NCBI GenBank assembly: GCA_964570825.1
Contig: CAZMZJ010000010.1
Span: 19,447 to 83,446, forward strand
Direction: 5' to 3'
DNA: 64,000 nt
Source of the DNA: UMGS1002 sp964570825
GTDB taxonomy: Bacteria > Bacillota > Clostridia > Oscillospirales > CAG-272
Below, piece by piece: positions 36,380-44,310 of the stretch. Under the pieces are notes generated by a model. The model worked only from the letters and a program-made list of their open reading frames with translations. It made no database searches and was not told where the DNA came from. Numbering within the stretch: the first letter of the stretch is position 1; each line of letters opens with the position of its first letter. The translations under genes and the position numbers were made by a program.

Positions 36380-36405
36380 TATCAATCCTAAAAGGAGAAA
36401 TATAA

Positions 36406-36618
36406 ATGAACAGAGTCACCTTCACAACCGATCTCTGCAAGGGCTGCGGACTATGCGTCCTCGCCTGCCCCAGAAAGATCATAAAGCTCGATACCTCGCT
36501 GATAAACAAAAAGGGGTATCATCCCGCGTCGGTCACAGACCCGGATAAATGCACCGGATGCGCAATGTGCGCCACCATGTGCCCGGACGTCGTGATCCTC
36601 GTTGAGAAAAACGTGTAA
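36406..36618 (+). CDS. vorD: 2-oxoacid:ferredoxin oxidoreductase, delta (ferredoxin) subunit
   Basis: A 70-residue protein with two 4Fe-4S motifs: CKGCGLCVLACP (about 11-22) and CTGCAMCATMCP (about 46-57). It is the electron-transfer subunit of the following complex. AAAGGAG precedes the ATG. The same four-gene order (delta, alpha, beta, gamma) is known for KorDABC/VorDBAC operons. Confidence 0.9.
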   Translation: MNRVTFTTDLCKGCGLCVLACPRKIIKLDTSLINKKGYHPASVTDPDKCTGCAMCATMCPDVVILVEKNV

Positions 36619-36632
36619 AAGGAGTGAACCGA

Positions 36633-37703
36633 ATGTCGGAAAAAGTACTTATGAAGGGCAATGAAGCCATTGCCGAAGCCGCAATACGCAACGGGTGTCT
36701 TTATTTCTTCGGCTACCCGATAACACCTCAGACCGAGCTTGCCGAATATATGGCAAAGCGCATGCCGAAGGTCGGCGGCGTCTGCCTGCAGGCGGAGAGC
36801 GAAGTCGCCGCAATCAACATGGTGCTCGGCGCCGCCGCGTCGGGCGTCCGCGCCATGACGTCATCGTCGTCACCCGGAGTATCGCTCAAGAGCGAGGGCA
36901 TCAGCTATATGGTCGGCTGCGACCTGCCCTGCCTTATCTGCAACGTGCAGCGCGGAGGCCCCGGGCTCGGCGGAATCCAGCCCGCTCAGTCAGACTACTA
37001 TCAGGCTGTCAAGGCAAACGGACACGGCGACCTCCACCTTTACGTAGTCGCCCCGGCGTCTGTTCAGGAGATGGTAACGCTTGTCGGACGCGCCTTTGAC
37101 GTCGCCGATACATACCGCACTCCTGCCCTTTTGCTCGCCGACGGAGCTCTCGGCCAGATGATGGAGCCTGTCGACTTCAACGCCGCCCTCACCGGCAAGC
37201 GCGCAATACCCGAGAAAACATGGGCTACCTGCGGACATGGAGGAAAGCGCAGGAAAAATATTATAAATTCACTGTATCTCAACCCCGACGAACTCGAAAA
37301 ATCCGTGCTTGAGAGATTTGAACGATACAAGAAAATCGAGGAGAATGAAACTCTCGTCGAAGAAATCGGAACAGCCGACGCCGATATCGTGCTCGTCGCC
37401 TACGGCATAACCTCGCGCATCTGCAAGACCGCCGTCAACATGGCGCGCGCGGCGGGCATCAGAGCCGGGCTTGTCCGCCCGATCACGCTCTGGCCATATC
37501 CCAAGGCTGCTCTCGCAAAAGCGGCTGAGACCGCAAAGCATTTCCTTGTCGTCGAGCTGAATATGGGACAGATGGTCGACGACGTCAAGGTCGCCACCGG
37601 CTGCCGCCGCCCGGTTTCCTTCTACGGACGCACCGGAGGTATGCTGCCGACAGCCGAGGACGTTCTGGCCGAAATAAGAAAAATCAACGGAGGTTTGAAA
37701 TAA
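36633..37703 (+). CDS. vorB: 2-oxoacid:ferredoxin oxidoreductase, alpha subunit (VorB/KorA)
   Basis: A 356-residue pyruvate-flavodoxin-type alpha subunit: GNEAIAEAAIRNG, FFGYPITPQTELAEYM, SSSPGVSLKSEG and RGGPGLGGIQPAQSDY. It forms the 2-oxoacid binding part of the TPP enzyme that oxidatively decarboxylates branched-chain 2-oxoacids or 2-oxoglutarate to acyl-CoA with reduction of ferredoxin. Substrate choice cannot be settled here. ATG 36633 has AAAAGGAG eight bases ahead; the GTG at 36624 lies inside that site. Confidence 0.9.
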   Translation: MSEKVLMKGNEAIAEAAIRNGCLYFFGYPITPQTELAEYMAKRMPKVGGVCLQAESEVAAINMVLGAAASGVRAMTSSSSPGVSLKSEGISYMVGCDLPCLICNVQRGGPGLGGIQPAQSDYYQAVKANGHGDLHLYVVAPASVQEMVTLVGRAFDVADTYRTPALLLADGALGQMMEPVDFNAALTGKRAIPEKTWATCGHGGKRRKNIINSLYLNPDELEKSVLERFERYKKIEENETLVEEIGTADADIVLVAYGITSRICKTAVNMARAAGIRAGLVRPITLWPYPKAALAKAAETAKHFLVVELNMGQMVDDVKVATGCRRPVSFYGRTGGMLPTAEDVLAEIRKINGGLK

Positions 37704-38467
37704 TGGTAGTATTCGAAAAACCAAAGGCGCTTTCTCCGGTGCCGTTCCACTATTGTCCGGGCTGCACGCACGGTATTGTCCACCGCCTTGTCGCTGAAGC
37801 AATCGACGCCCTCGGAATCGAAGACAAAACTATCGGCATAGCCCCTGTCGGCTGCTCGGTTTTTGCATATAACTATTTTGAATGCGACATGATACAGGCA
37901 GCTCACGGCCGCGCACCGGCTGTCGCGACCGGAGTGAAGCGCTCTCACCCCGGCTCAGTTGTCTTCACATATCAGGGCGACGGCGACCTTGCCGCCATCG
38001 GAACCGCCGAAACCGTTCACGCGGCGACCCGCGGCGAGAATATTACAATCATCTTTATCAACAATGCGATTTACGGCATGACCGGAGGACAGATGGCCCC
38101 GACTTCAATTCCCGGCCAGATCACCACCACGTCTCCTTACGGCAGAGACGTAAAGCTTCAGGGCAACCCTATCAGGGTTTGTGAAATGCTATCGACTCTC
38201 GACGGCGTGGCCTATGCCGAACGCGTGGCCGTCAACAGCCCTAAGGCTGTGATAAAAGCAAAAAAAGCGATACAGAAAGCCTTTCAGTATCAGCTTGACA
38301 ATAAGGGGCTCTCAATCATCGAGGTCCTTTCCACCTGCCCCACAAACTGGGGATTGACTCCCGAGGAGGCTCTCAAGTGGGTTGACGACAAGATGATCCC
38401 TTATTACCCTCTCGGAGTTTTCAAAGACATTGACGCCGCTGCCGCAAAAGGAGGAGACATAAAATGA
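37703..38467 (+). CDS. vorA: 2-oxoacid:ferredoxin oxidoreductase, beta (TPP) subunit
   Basis: A 254-residue TPP-binding subunit. HYCPGCTHGIVHRL at the N-terminus holds the cluster-proximal Cys pair; TYQGDGDLAAIGTAE plus FINNAIYGMTGGQMAPTS form the TPP/Mg motif (GDG...N). SPYGRD and CPTNWGLTPEEAL complete the family pattern. The start overlaps the alpha-subunit stop (TAATG). Confidence 0.92.
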   Translation: MVVFEKPKALSPVPFHYCPGCTHGIVHRLVAEAIDALGIEDKTIGIAPVGCSVFAYNYFECDMIQAAHGRAPAVATGVKRSHPGSVVFTYQGDGDLAAIGTAETVHAATRGENITIIFINNAIYGMTGGQMAPTSIPGQITTTSPYGRDVKLQGNPIRVCEMLSTLDGVAYAERVAVNSPKAVIKAKKAIQKAFQYQLDNKGLSIIEVLSTCPTNWGLTPEEALKWVDDKMIPYYPLGVFKDIDAAAAKGGDIK

Positions 38468-39009
38468 CGACTGAAATTCTTCTCGCCGGTTTCGGCGGTC
38501 AGGGCATTCTCTTTGCAGGCAAGCAGCTTGCAAAAACGGCTATGCACGACGGAAAAAACGTTTCGTGGCTTCCGTCATACGGCCCCGAGATGCGCGGCGG
38601 CTCGGCAAACTGCTCGGTGATAATTTCCGATAATGAAATCGGATCTCCCATCATCAACCGCCCCGATATCCTCATCGCCTTGAATCTCCCGTCCTATGAA
38701 AAGTTCGAGCCGAAAATCAAAAACGGCGGCATCCTCATCGCAAACAGCACTCTGATTTCCGACGTCAGCAAACGCGGCGGCAGTGGCGAAATAAAAGCAT
38801 ATTACATTCCGGCCACGCAGATGGCCTCCGACAACGGTCTTGAGGGCGGCGCTAACGTTATTATCCTCGGTTTCCTTCTTAAAATCACCGGACTTTTTGA
38901 TTACGACGAATTTGTAAATCTCATGGTCGAGGGCATTCCCGCTTCAAAGGCCCAGCTGATCGAGAACAACAAAAAAGCTCTCAGATTAGGGTATGAGTAT
39001 TCAGCATAA
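38464..39009 (+). CDS. vorC: 2-oxoacid:ferredoxin oxidoreductase, gamma subunit
   Basis: A 181-residue gamma subunit: AGFGGQGILFAGKQLAKTAM and SYGPEMRGGSANCSVIIS are standard. ATGA overlap with the beta subunit. It closes the operon, which ends in a clear terminator. Confidence 0.92.
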   Translation: MTTEILLAGFGGQGILFAGKQLAKTAMHDGKNVSWLPSYGPEMRGGSANCSVIISDNEIGSPIINRPDILIALNLPSYEKFEPKIKNGGILIANSTLISDVSKRGGSGEIKAYYIPATQMASDNGLEGGANVIILGFLLKITGLFDYDEFVNLMVEGIPASKAQLIENNKKALRLGYEYSA

Positions 39010-39023
39010 ATATAAAACCATAT

Positions 39024-39066
39024 GTCAGGGGAAATTCCCATTCGGAATTTCTCCTGACACTTTTTT
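39024..39066 (+). terminator. Terminator of the VOR/KOR operon
   Basis: GTCAGGGGAAATTCC (39024-39038) pairs with GGAATTTCTCCTGAC (39044-39058) with one mismatch, followed by ACTTTTTTC. Confidence 0.87.
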
Positions 39067-39118
39067 CATAAAAGCCAATGCAAAAAACAGGAGCACGCGT
39101 TTTATCTTGTCGCATCTA

Positions 39119-39147
39119 TTGATTCATTTGTATTTTTATGCTATAAT
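39119..39147 (+). promoter_or_regulatory. SigA-type promoter for the iron alcohol dehydrogenase
   Basis: TTGATT (39119-39124), 17-bp spacer, TATAAT (39142-39147), 41 bp before the ATG at 39189. Confidence 0.7.
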
Positions 39148-39188
39148 TAGAAACAATATTTTGCGAGAGGACAGTTGGGAATAAATCG

Positions 39189-40319
39189 ATGAAGTTTGAT
39201 ATAAACATACCTGTAAGGGTTATTTCGGGACGCGGCTGCGTGCGTGAAAACGCCGGGAAAGTCGCCGTTGGCAGGCGTGCTTTCATCGTGTGCGGCGCGC
39301 ACGGAGCAAAGAAGAGCGGCGCGCTTGACGACGTCTGCGCCGCGCTGAACTGCGCCGGTTCGGAATATATGATTTTCGATAAATCAGTTGAAAATCCGCC
39401 TGTAGCCATGTGCCGGGAAGGCGGCCGCGCCGCCGCTGATTACGGCGCGGATTTTGTAATCGGCATAGGCGGCGGTTCATCGCTTGACGCCGCGAAAGCC
39501 GTGGCCGCGTTTGCTACCAACCCTCTTATCGAGCCTCTCGATATTTACGATCCGGCAAAACGCATAAAACATTCCCTGCCGCTCGTACTCATCCCGACGA
39601 CCGCGGGAACCGGCAGCGAAACAAACCCTTATGCGGTGCTCACACTTCCGGACGGCAAGAGGAAGAAAACCTTCACGTGTGAGGATTCGTGGGCTAAAAT
39701 CGCTTTTGTTGATCCTGAATACACCATGTCGATGCCTCGCGCAGGAACGATAAGCTGCGCTCTCGACGCATTTTCCCACGGTATAGAATCGTACCTTTCC
39801 CCCAAGTCCACCGATGTGTCTTCCATGCTTGCCATGTATGCGATGAAAAAAGTCTGGAATGTCCTTACCGCATATCCCGAGGATTTCACATATGAAATGC
39901 GCGAAGACCTGATGTATGCGTCGTGCGCGGCGGGAGCAGCCATAAGCATAACCGGAACCGGCTTCCCTCATCCGCTTGGCTATTCCCTCACTCTTCTTGA
40001 CGGCGTTCCGCACGGCGCGGCCTGCGCCGTATTCGAAGGCGACTATATCGAATACAACGAACGCACCGAGGCGGGTCTTGCCGGACTTGAAAAAATATAC
40101 GAAGCGCTCGACGCAAAGCCCGGAGTTATGAAAGAATTCCTTCCGGCGCTCTCCGGAGTTGACCTAAAACTTACCGAAGAGCAGATAAGCGAGCACGTCG
40201 AGCTTGCATGCGGTGCGAAAAATTACGCAAACAGTCCGTATGTTATCAGCAAAGACGAAATGTACGATATATACAGAAAGCATTTTTCGTCCGTAAGAAA
40301 AAGAAGAAAGGCGCAGTAA
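39189..40319 (+). CDS. Iron-containing alcohol dehydrogenase
   Basis: A 376-residue family III dehydrogenase. NAD binding: GIGGGSSLDAAKAVA and PTTAGTGSETNPYAV. Metal ligands: the Asp/His set in CALDAFSHGIESYL, HPLGYSL and PHGAACA. It probably reduces an aldehyde to an alcohol; with araD directly after it, lactaldehyde or another sugar-breakdown aldehyde is possible but unproven. The ribosome binding site is weak (TTGGGA). Confidence 0.88.
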   Translation: MKFDINIPVRVISGRGCVRENAGKVAVGRRAFIVCGAHGAKKSGALDDVCAALNCAGSEYMIFDKSVENPPVAMCREGGRAAADYGADFVIGIGGGSSLDAAKAVAAFATNPLIEPLDIYDPAKRIKHSLPLVLIPTTAGTGSETNPYAVLTLPDGKRKKTFTCEDSWAKIAFVDPEYTMSMPRAGTISCALDAFSHGIESYLSPKSTDVSSMLAMYAMKKVWNVLTAYPEDFTYEMREDLMYASCAAGAAISITGTGFPHPLGYSLTLLDGVPHGAACAVFEGDYIEYNERTEAGLAGLEKIYEALDAKPGVMKEFLPALSGVDLKLTEEQISEHVELACGAKNYANSPYVISKDEMYDIYRKHFSSVRKRRKAQ

Positions 40320-40324
40320 TAAAT

Positions 40325-41032
40325 ATGCTCGAACAGCTAAAAAAGCAGGTATATGAAGCGAATATGCTTCTTGTAAAATACAATCTTGTTATTTTCACGT
40401 TAGGCAACGTCAGCGGGATAGACCGGGAAAAGGGTCTTATAGTAATCAAACCTTCGGGCGTCGACTATGACAAGCTCTCGCCCCTTGACCTTCCTGTCGT
40501 AGACCTTGACGGCAATATTGTCGAAGGCAATCTGAAGCCCTCTTCGGACACGCCGACACATATTTCATTATATAAATCCTTCCCAAATATCGGCGGTATA
40601 ACCCATACTCATTCGATTTACGCGACCTCATATGCTCAGGCAGGCCGCGGCATCAAGCCGTTCGGTACGACCCACGCCGATTATTTCGGAGGCACGATTC
40701 CCTGCACACGGAAAATGACAATAAATGAAATTTCGGGCGACTACGAAAAAAACACCGGCATTCTTATCGCCGAAACCTTTGCGGGAACTGATTATGAGCG
40801 TGTTCACGGAGTGCTCGTTCATTCGCACGGCCCTTTCACATGGGGCAGGGACGCGCATGACTCGGTTGTAAATTCGGTCGTTCTCGAAAGCCTTGCGCAT
40901 ATGGCATACAACACCGAGGTGCTTTCGGTATGTGTAGGGCCAAACGGCGGCATCCCCATGCAGCAGGATCTGCTAAACAAGCATTACAACAGAAAGCACT
41001 CCGGCTCATCCAATTCCGGTCAGAACAAATAA
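40325..41032 (+). CDS. araD: L-ribulose-5-phosphate 4-epimerase
   Basis: A 235-residue class II aldolase-family protein. The open frame begins at 40208 inside the dehydrogenase, but MLEQLKKQVYEANMLLVK at 40325 is the natural start. Motifs: GNVSGIDREKGLIVIKPSGVDY, KPSSDTPTH, the metal His pair in GGITHTHSIYAT, GTTHADYF and VLVHSHGPFTWG. All match AraD rather than fuculose or rhamnulose aldolases. It converts L-ribulose 5-phosphate to D-xylulose 5-phosphate. Other arabinose genes are not in the window. Confidence 0.92.
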   Translation: MLEQLKKQVYEANMLLVKYNLVIFTLGNVSGIDREKGLIVIKPSGVDYDKLSPLDLPVVDLDGNIVEGNLKPSSDTPTHISLYKSFPNIGGITHTHSIYATSYAQAGRGIKPFGTTHADYFGGTIPCTRKMTINEISGDYEKNTGILIAETFAGTDYERVHGVLVHSHGPFTWGRDAHDSVVNSVVLESLAHMAYNTEVLSVCVGPNGGIPMQQDLLNKHYNRKHSGSSNSGQNK

Positions 41033-41223
41033 TAATCTGACTGATTTTACCTGTATTTTTCATTTTGTCTGCAATACTCTGTTCGCTCTCCTTCTGCCGG
41101 ACAAACAGACGCTGCGTCCTCTTCGAACCGGGAGCCGGCATATACCGCATCGGCAGCGAAAAAATGACGGACAGAGTATGGATCGCTGATATGGAAAAGC
41201 CATAAGGAAATAAACGATATCAA

Positions 41224-41265
41224 AAAACCGGAAGAACTTCTGATTATCAAAGTTCTTCCGGTTTT
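41224..41265. terminator. Bidirectional terminator between araD and pncB
   Basis: A 16-bp perfect stem, AAAACCGGAAGAACTT (41224-41239) with AAGTTCTTCCGGTTTT (41250-41265). A and T runs at the ends serve both directions. The stretch from 41033 to 41223 holds no convincing gene. Confidence 0.9.
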
Positions 41266-41280
41266 GCTTGGGATTCTATT

Positions 41281-42735
41281 TTATTTTATGCTTCTCGCAG
41301 CTTTAAGCATATCGTTTTTGACATTCCAAAGCCTGTCAGAAAGGTCTACATAATAGTTGTGGGGATTTGTGAAGCGCCGGACTTCTTCCCAGACACCGTT
41401 CAGCTCATCTTCGCTATGGTTCCTTATTTCGTTCAGCGACGGGAGGGCGTAAACCTGCTTCCCGTTTCTGAACACCTGGACGAGCAGCTCTTCGGCGGTA
41501 AAGTCGGTCATGACCTTGCGCTTCCATGTGTATTCAGGATCGAAAATTTCAAGGGGCTTTGTGTCGTCGATTTTTTCATCCCATATGCAGATCAGATCAG
41601 CCTCAGCCTTGCCGCTCCCGCGTCCGCGCAGGCGGTAAACCTTTTTGAAATGAGGCGTCGTTATCTTTCCGACGTTTTCGCTTATTTTTATTTTAGGAAT
41701 AATATTACCCTTCGCGTCCTCGACCGCGGCAAGCTTGTAAACAGCCCCGAATACCGGATTGCTCATTGAGGTTATAAGTCTTTCGCCGATGCCGAAGGCG
41801 TCTATTTCCGCGCCCTGGCGGATAAGCTCGCAGATTATATATTCGTCAAGCGAATTTGAAACGATTATGCGGCACTGCGGGAATCCCGCCTCGGCAAGCT
41901 TGGCGCGGACCTTCTGAGTAAGATATGTGATGTCGCCGGAGTCGATGCGAACCCCGCACTTCGTGATTCCGCGCGGCAGGAGCACTTCCCTGAACGCCCT
42001 GATAGCGTTCGGCAGCCCTGATTCGAGTACATTGTATGTGTCAATCAGCAGAACCGCATTATTTGGATAAATTTCGCAATACGTCTTAAATGCAGTATAT
42101 TCGTCGTCGAACATCTGCACCCATGAATGAGCCATCGTTCCGGTTGCGGGAACTCCGTAGCACTCGTCTGCTATTGTGCAGGCGGTGGCGGCGCAGCCTC
42201 CGATATATGCGGCCCGCGCGCCGAGAATGGCCGCCGCGGAGCCCTGCGCGCGGCGGGAGCCGAACTCGCTAATCGGTCTTCCTTTAGCGGCGCGAGTCAT
42301 TCGTGAAGCTTTCGTCGCGATAAGCGACTGATGGTTCAGCTCCATAAGAATGTAGGTTTCGATGAACTGAGCCTGTATCGCCGGCGCGCGTACAGTTATC
42401 AGCGGTTCGCCCGGGAAAACGACCGTCCCTTCCGGCACCGCCCAGATGTCTCCGGTAAACCTGAAATTTTTAAGATATCCGAGAAACTCTTCGGAAAAAA
42501 AGCCTTTCGAACGCAGGTAAGCTATATCTTCATCGTCAAACCTGAGATCATTGATATAATTTACAATCTGTTCGAGACCGGCGGCGATTGAATACCCCCC
42601 GTTGTCGGGGTTGTTGCGGTAAAATGCGTCAAAGTAGACGATTTTGTCTTTGAGACCGGACTGAAAATAGCCGTTGCCCATCGTCAGTTCATAGAAATCG
42701 CAGAGCATCGTAAGATTATGTGAAATATCCTTCAT
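41281..42735 (-). CDS. pncB: Nicotinate phosphoribosyltransferase
   Basis: A 484-residue enzyme. The frame opens at 42795, but ATG 42735 after GCAGGAAA gives MKDISHNLTMLCDFYELTMGNGY, the family start. YFRNNPxxGGY-type FYRNNPDNGGYSIAAGLEQ, the EFGSRRAQG catalytic segment, GTMAHSW and GVRIDSGD are present. It links nicotinate to PRPP with ATP in NAD salvage. It is a single-gene unit divergent from rhaA. Confidence 0.93.
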   Translation of the reverse strand: MKDISHNLTMLCDFYELTMGNGYFQSGLKDKIVYFDAFYRNNPDNGGYSIAAGLEQIVNYINDLRFDDEDIAYLRSKGFFSEEFLGYLKNFRFTGDIWAVPEGTVVFPGEPLITVRAPAIQAQFIETYILMELNHQSLIATKASRMTRAAKGRPISEFGSRRAQGSAAAILGARAAYIGGCAATACTIADECYGVPATGTMAHSWVQMFDDEYTAFKTYCEIYPNNAVLLIDTYNVLESGLPNAIRAFREVLLPRGITKCGVRIDSGDITYLTQKVRAKLAEAGFPQCRIIVSNSLDEYIICELIRQGAEIDAFGIGERLITSMSNPVFGAVYKLAAVEDAKGNIIPKIKISENVGKITTPHFKKVYRLRGRGSGKAEADLICIWDEKIDDTKPLEIFDPEYTWKRKVMTDFTAEELLVQVFRNGKQVYALPSLNEIRNHSEDELNGVWEEVRRFTNPHNYYVDLSDRLWNVKNDMLKAARSIK

Positions 42736-42862
42736 TTTCCTGCCAAACCTTTCCGCAGCAAGACACATCATCAGGCTGCACACAGTTCTAAACAATATTT
42801 GTTAAACAGTATATCACACTTTTAACGTCAATGCAATTATATCTTAACATTTCTTAATTTTG

Positions 42863-42891
42863 TTGAAATATCTGCGCGTTTATGTTAGAAT
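42863..42891 (+). promoter_or_regulatory. SigA-type promoter for rhaA
   Basis: TTGAAA (42863-42868), 17-bp spacer, TAGAAT (42886-42891). The start site near 42898 gives a 130-nt leader. Confidence 0.65.
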
Positions 42892-42896
42892 GTTAT

Positions 42897-43002
42897 TGCT
42901 TATGATCTTATGACCGCTTGATATTAAGGCGGGCCGAAAAGCAAGGCCTGCACTTTACAAAGCATAAGCAGCTTTATATAAAAATCCGCCGGCAAAGCCG
43001 GC
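42897..43002 (+). promoter_or_regulatory. Possible structured leader of rhaA
   Basis: TGCTTATG (42897-42904) can pair with CATAAGCA (42963-42970). This would enclose two small hairpins, CCGCTT/AAGGCGG (42914-42932) and GGGCC/GGCCT (42931-42949, competing slightly). A separate perfect hairpin GCCGGC-AAA-GCCGGC lies at 42988-43002, ahead of the CAGGAGG site. I recognise no known riboswitch class; this may be an operator region or an RNA element. Confidence 0.35.
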
Positions 43003-43027
43003 ATGCAATCAATATTCAGGAGGTATT

Positions 43028-44281
43028 ATGTCAATTTTTTCGGGTTATTCTTCGGCACGTGAAAAATATTCTAAGCTCGGCGTCGACACCGACAAAGCTA
43101 TTGAAAAACTGCTCAGCATTCCGATATCGCTGCATTGCTGGCAGGGTGATGACGTACGCGGCTTTGAAGGAGCAAAATCGCTTGACGGCGGCATTCAGGC
43201 AACGGGAAACTATCCCGGAGCGGCGCGTAATCCCAACGAGCTGATGGCCGACATTGATTTCGTACTTGCGCACGTTCCCGGCAAGCACCGCATAAATCTT
43301 CATGCCTGCTATGCGATATTCGAGAACGGAGAATCTGCCGACCGCGACCGCCTCGAGCCGCGCCATTTCAAAAAGTGGGTTGAGTTTGCAAAATCCCGGG
43401 GCCTCGGCCTTGACTTTAATCCCACCTGCTTCTCGCATCCCATGGCAAAGGGGCTTACTCTCTCAAGCCCGGACGAAAACGTCCGTCAGTTCTGGATACG
43501 CCACTGCATCGCCTGCCTGCGCATATCCGAGTACTTTGCCCGCGAGCTCGGGACGCCATGCCTTATGAACATATGGATTCCGGACGGCTTCAAGGACATC
43601 CCGGCAGACCGCATCTCCCCGCGCGCCCGCTTTGCAGACTCGCTTGACAAAATACTTGCGGCCGGTTTTGACCGCAAGCTGGTTTATGTATCGCTCGAGT
43701 CAAAGGTATTCGGCATCGGACTTGAGTCGTATACTGTGGGTTCAAGCGAATTTTGCATAAACTATGCCGCATCCCGCGGAATAATTCCGCTGATGGACAA
43801 CGGGCATTACCACCCCACCGAATCCGTAGCCGATAAAATTCCGTCCATGCTGCTTTTCTCGGATAAAATCGCGCTCCATGTGACCCGCGCCGTACGCTGG
43901 GACAGCGACCATGTTGTGCGTTTTGACGACGAAACCCGTGATATCGCCAATGAAATAGTACGCTGCCGCGCGCTTGACCGTGTTTTCCTCGCTCTTGACT
44001 ACTTTGACGCCAGTATAAACCGCACTGCAGCCTGGATTCTCGGCATGAGAAATATGCAGAAGGCGCTGCTCTCAGCTCTTCTCACGCCTCACGATAAACT
44101 TGCCGAACTCCAGAATTCCGGAAACCTGACCGAGCTTCTCGTCATGCAGGAAGAGCTGAAGACGATGCCCCTCGGGGACGTCTGGGCTGAATTCTGCCGC
44201 TCTGCCAAGGCTGAGCCGGGCGAAAAGTGGTTCCGTGATGTCGAAGAGTATGAAAAAAATGTGCTGAGCTTAAGAAAATAA
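43028..44281 (+). CDS. rhaA: L-rhamnose isomerase
   Basis: A 417-residue TIM-barrel isomerase. SIPISLHCWQGDDVRGFE, the long GGIQATGNYPGAARNPNEL, KHRINLHACYAI, GLDFNPTCFSHP, MDNGHYHPTE and RWDSDHVV with the metal-binding Glu/Asp/His residues are all present. It converts L-rhamnose to L-rhamnulose. A good GGAGG site precedes it and the GH106-like gene follows 29 bp downstream, so the pair is a rhamnose-use operon. rhaB and rhaD are not in the window. Confidence 0.95.
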   Translation: MSIFSGYSSAREKYSKLGVDTDKAIEKLLSIPISLHCWQGDDVRGFEGAKSLDGGIQATGNYPGAARNPNELMADIDFVLAHVPGKHRINLHACYAIFENGESADRDRLEPRHFKKWVEFAKSRGLGLDFNPTCFSHPMAKGLTLSSPDENVRQFWIRHCIACLRISEYFARELGTPCLMNIWIPDGFKDIPADRISPRARFADSLDKILAAGFDRKLVYVSLESKVFGIGLESYTVGSSEFCINYAASRGIIPLMDNGHYHPTESVADKIPSMLLFSDKIALHVTRAVRWDSDHVVRFDDETRDIANEIVRCRALDRVFLALDYFDASINRTAAWILGMRNMQKALLSALLTPHDKLAELQNSGNLTELLVMQEELKTMPLGDVWAEFCRSAKAEPGEKWFRDVEEYEKNVLSLRK

Positions 44282-44310
44282 CATAATAATCCCGTAAGGA
44301 GAAACCAAGA

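Noticed and set aside
41053..41205. Possible small membrane protein frame after araD
   Set aside because: The frame has a hydrophobic start (FFILSAILCSLSF) but no ATG and no ribosome binding site, and lies between araD and its terminator. Too weak to list.
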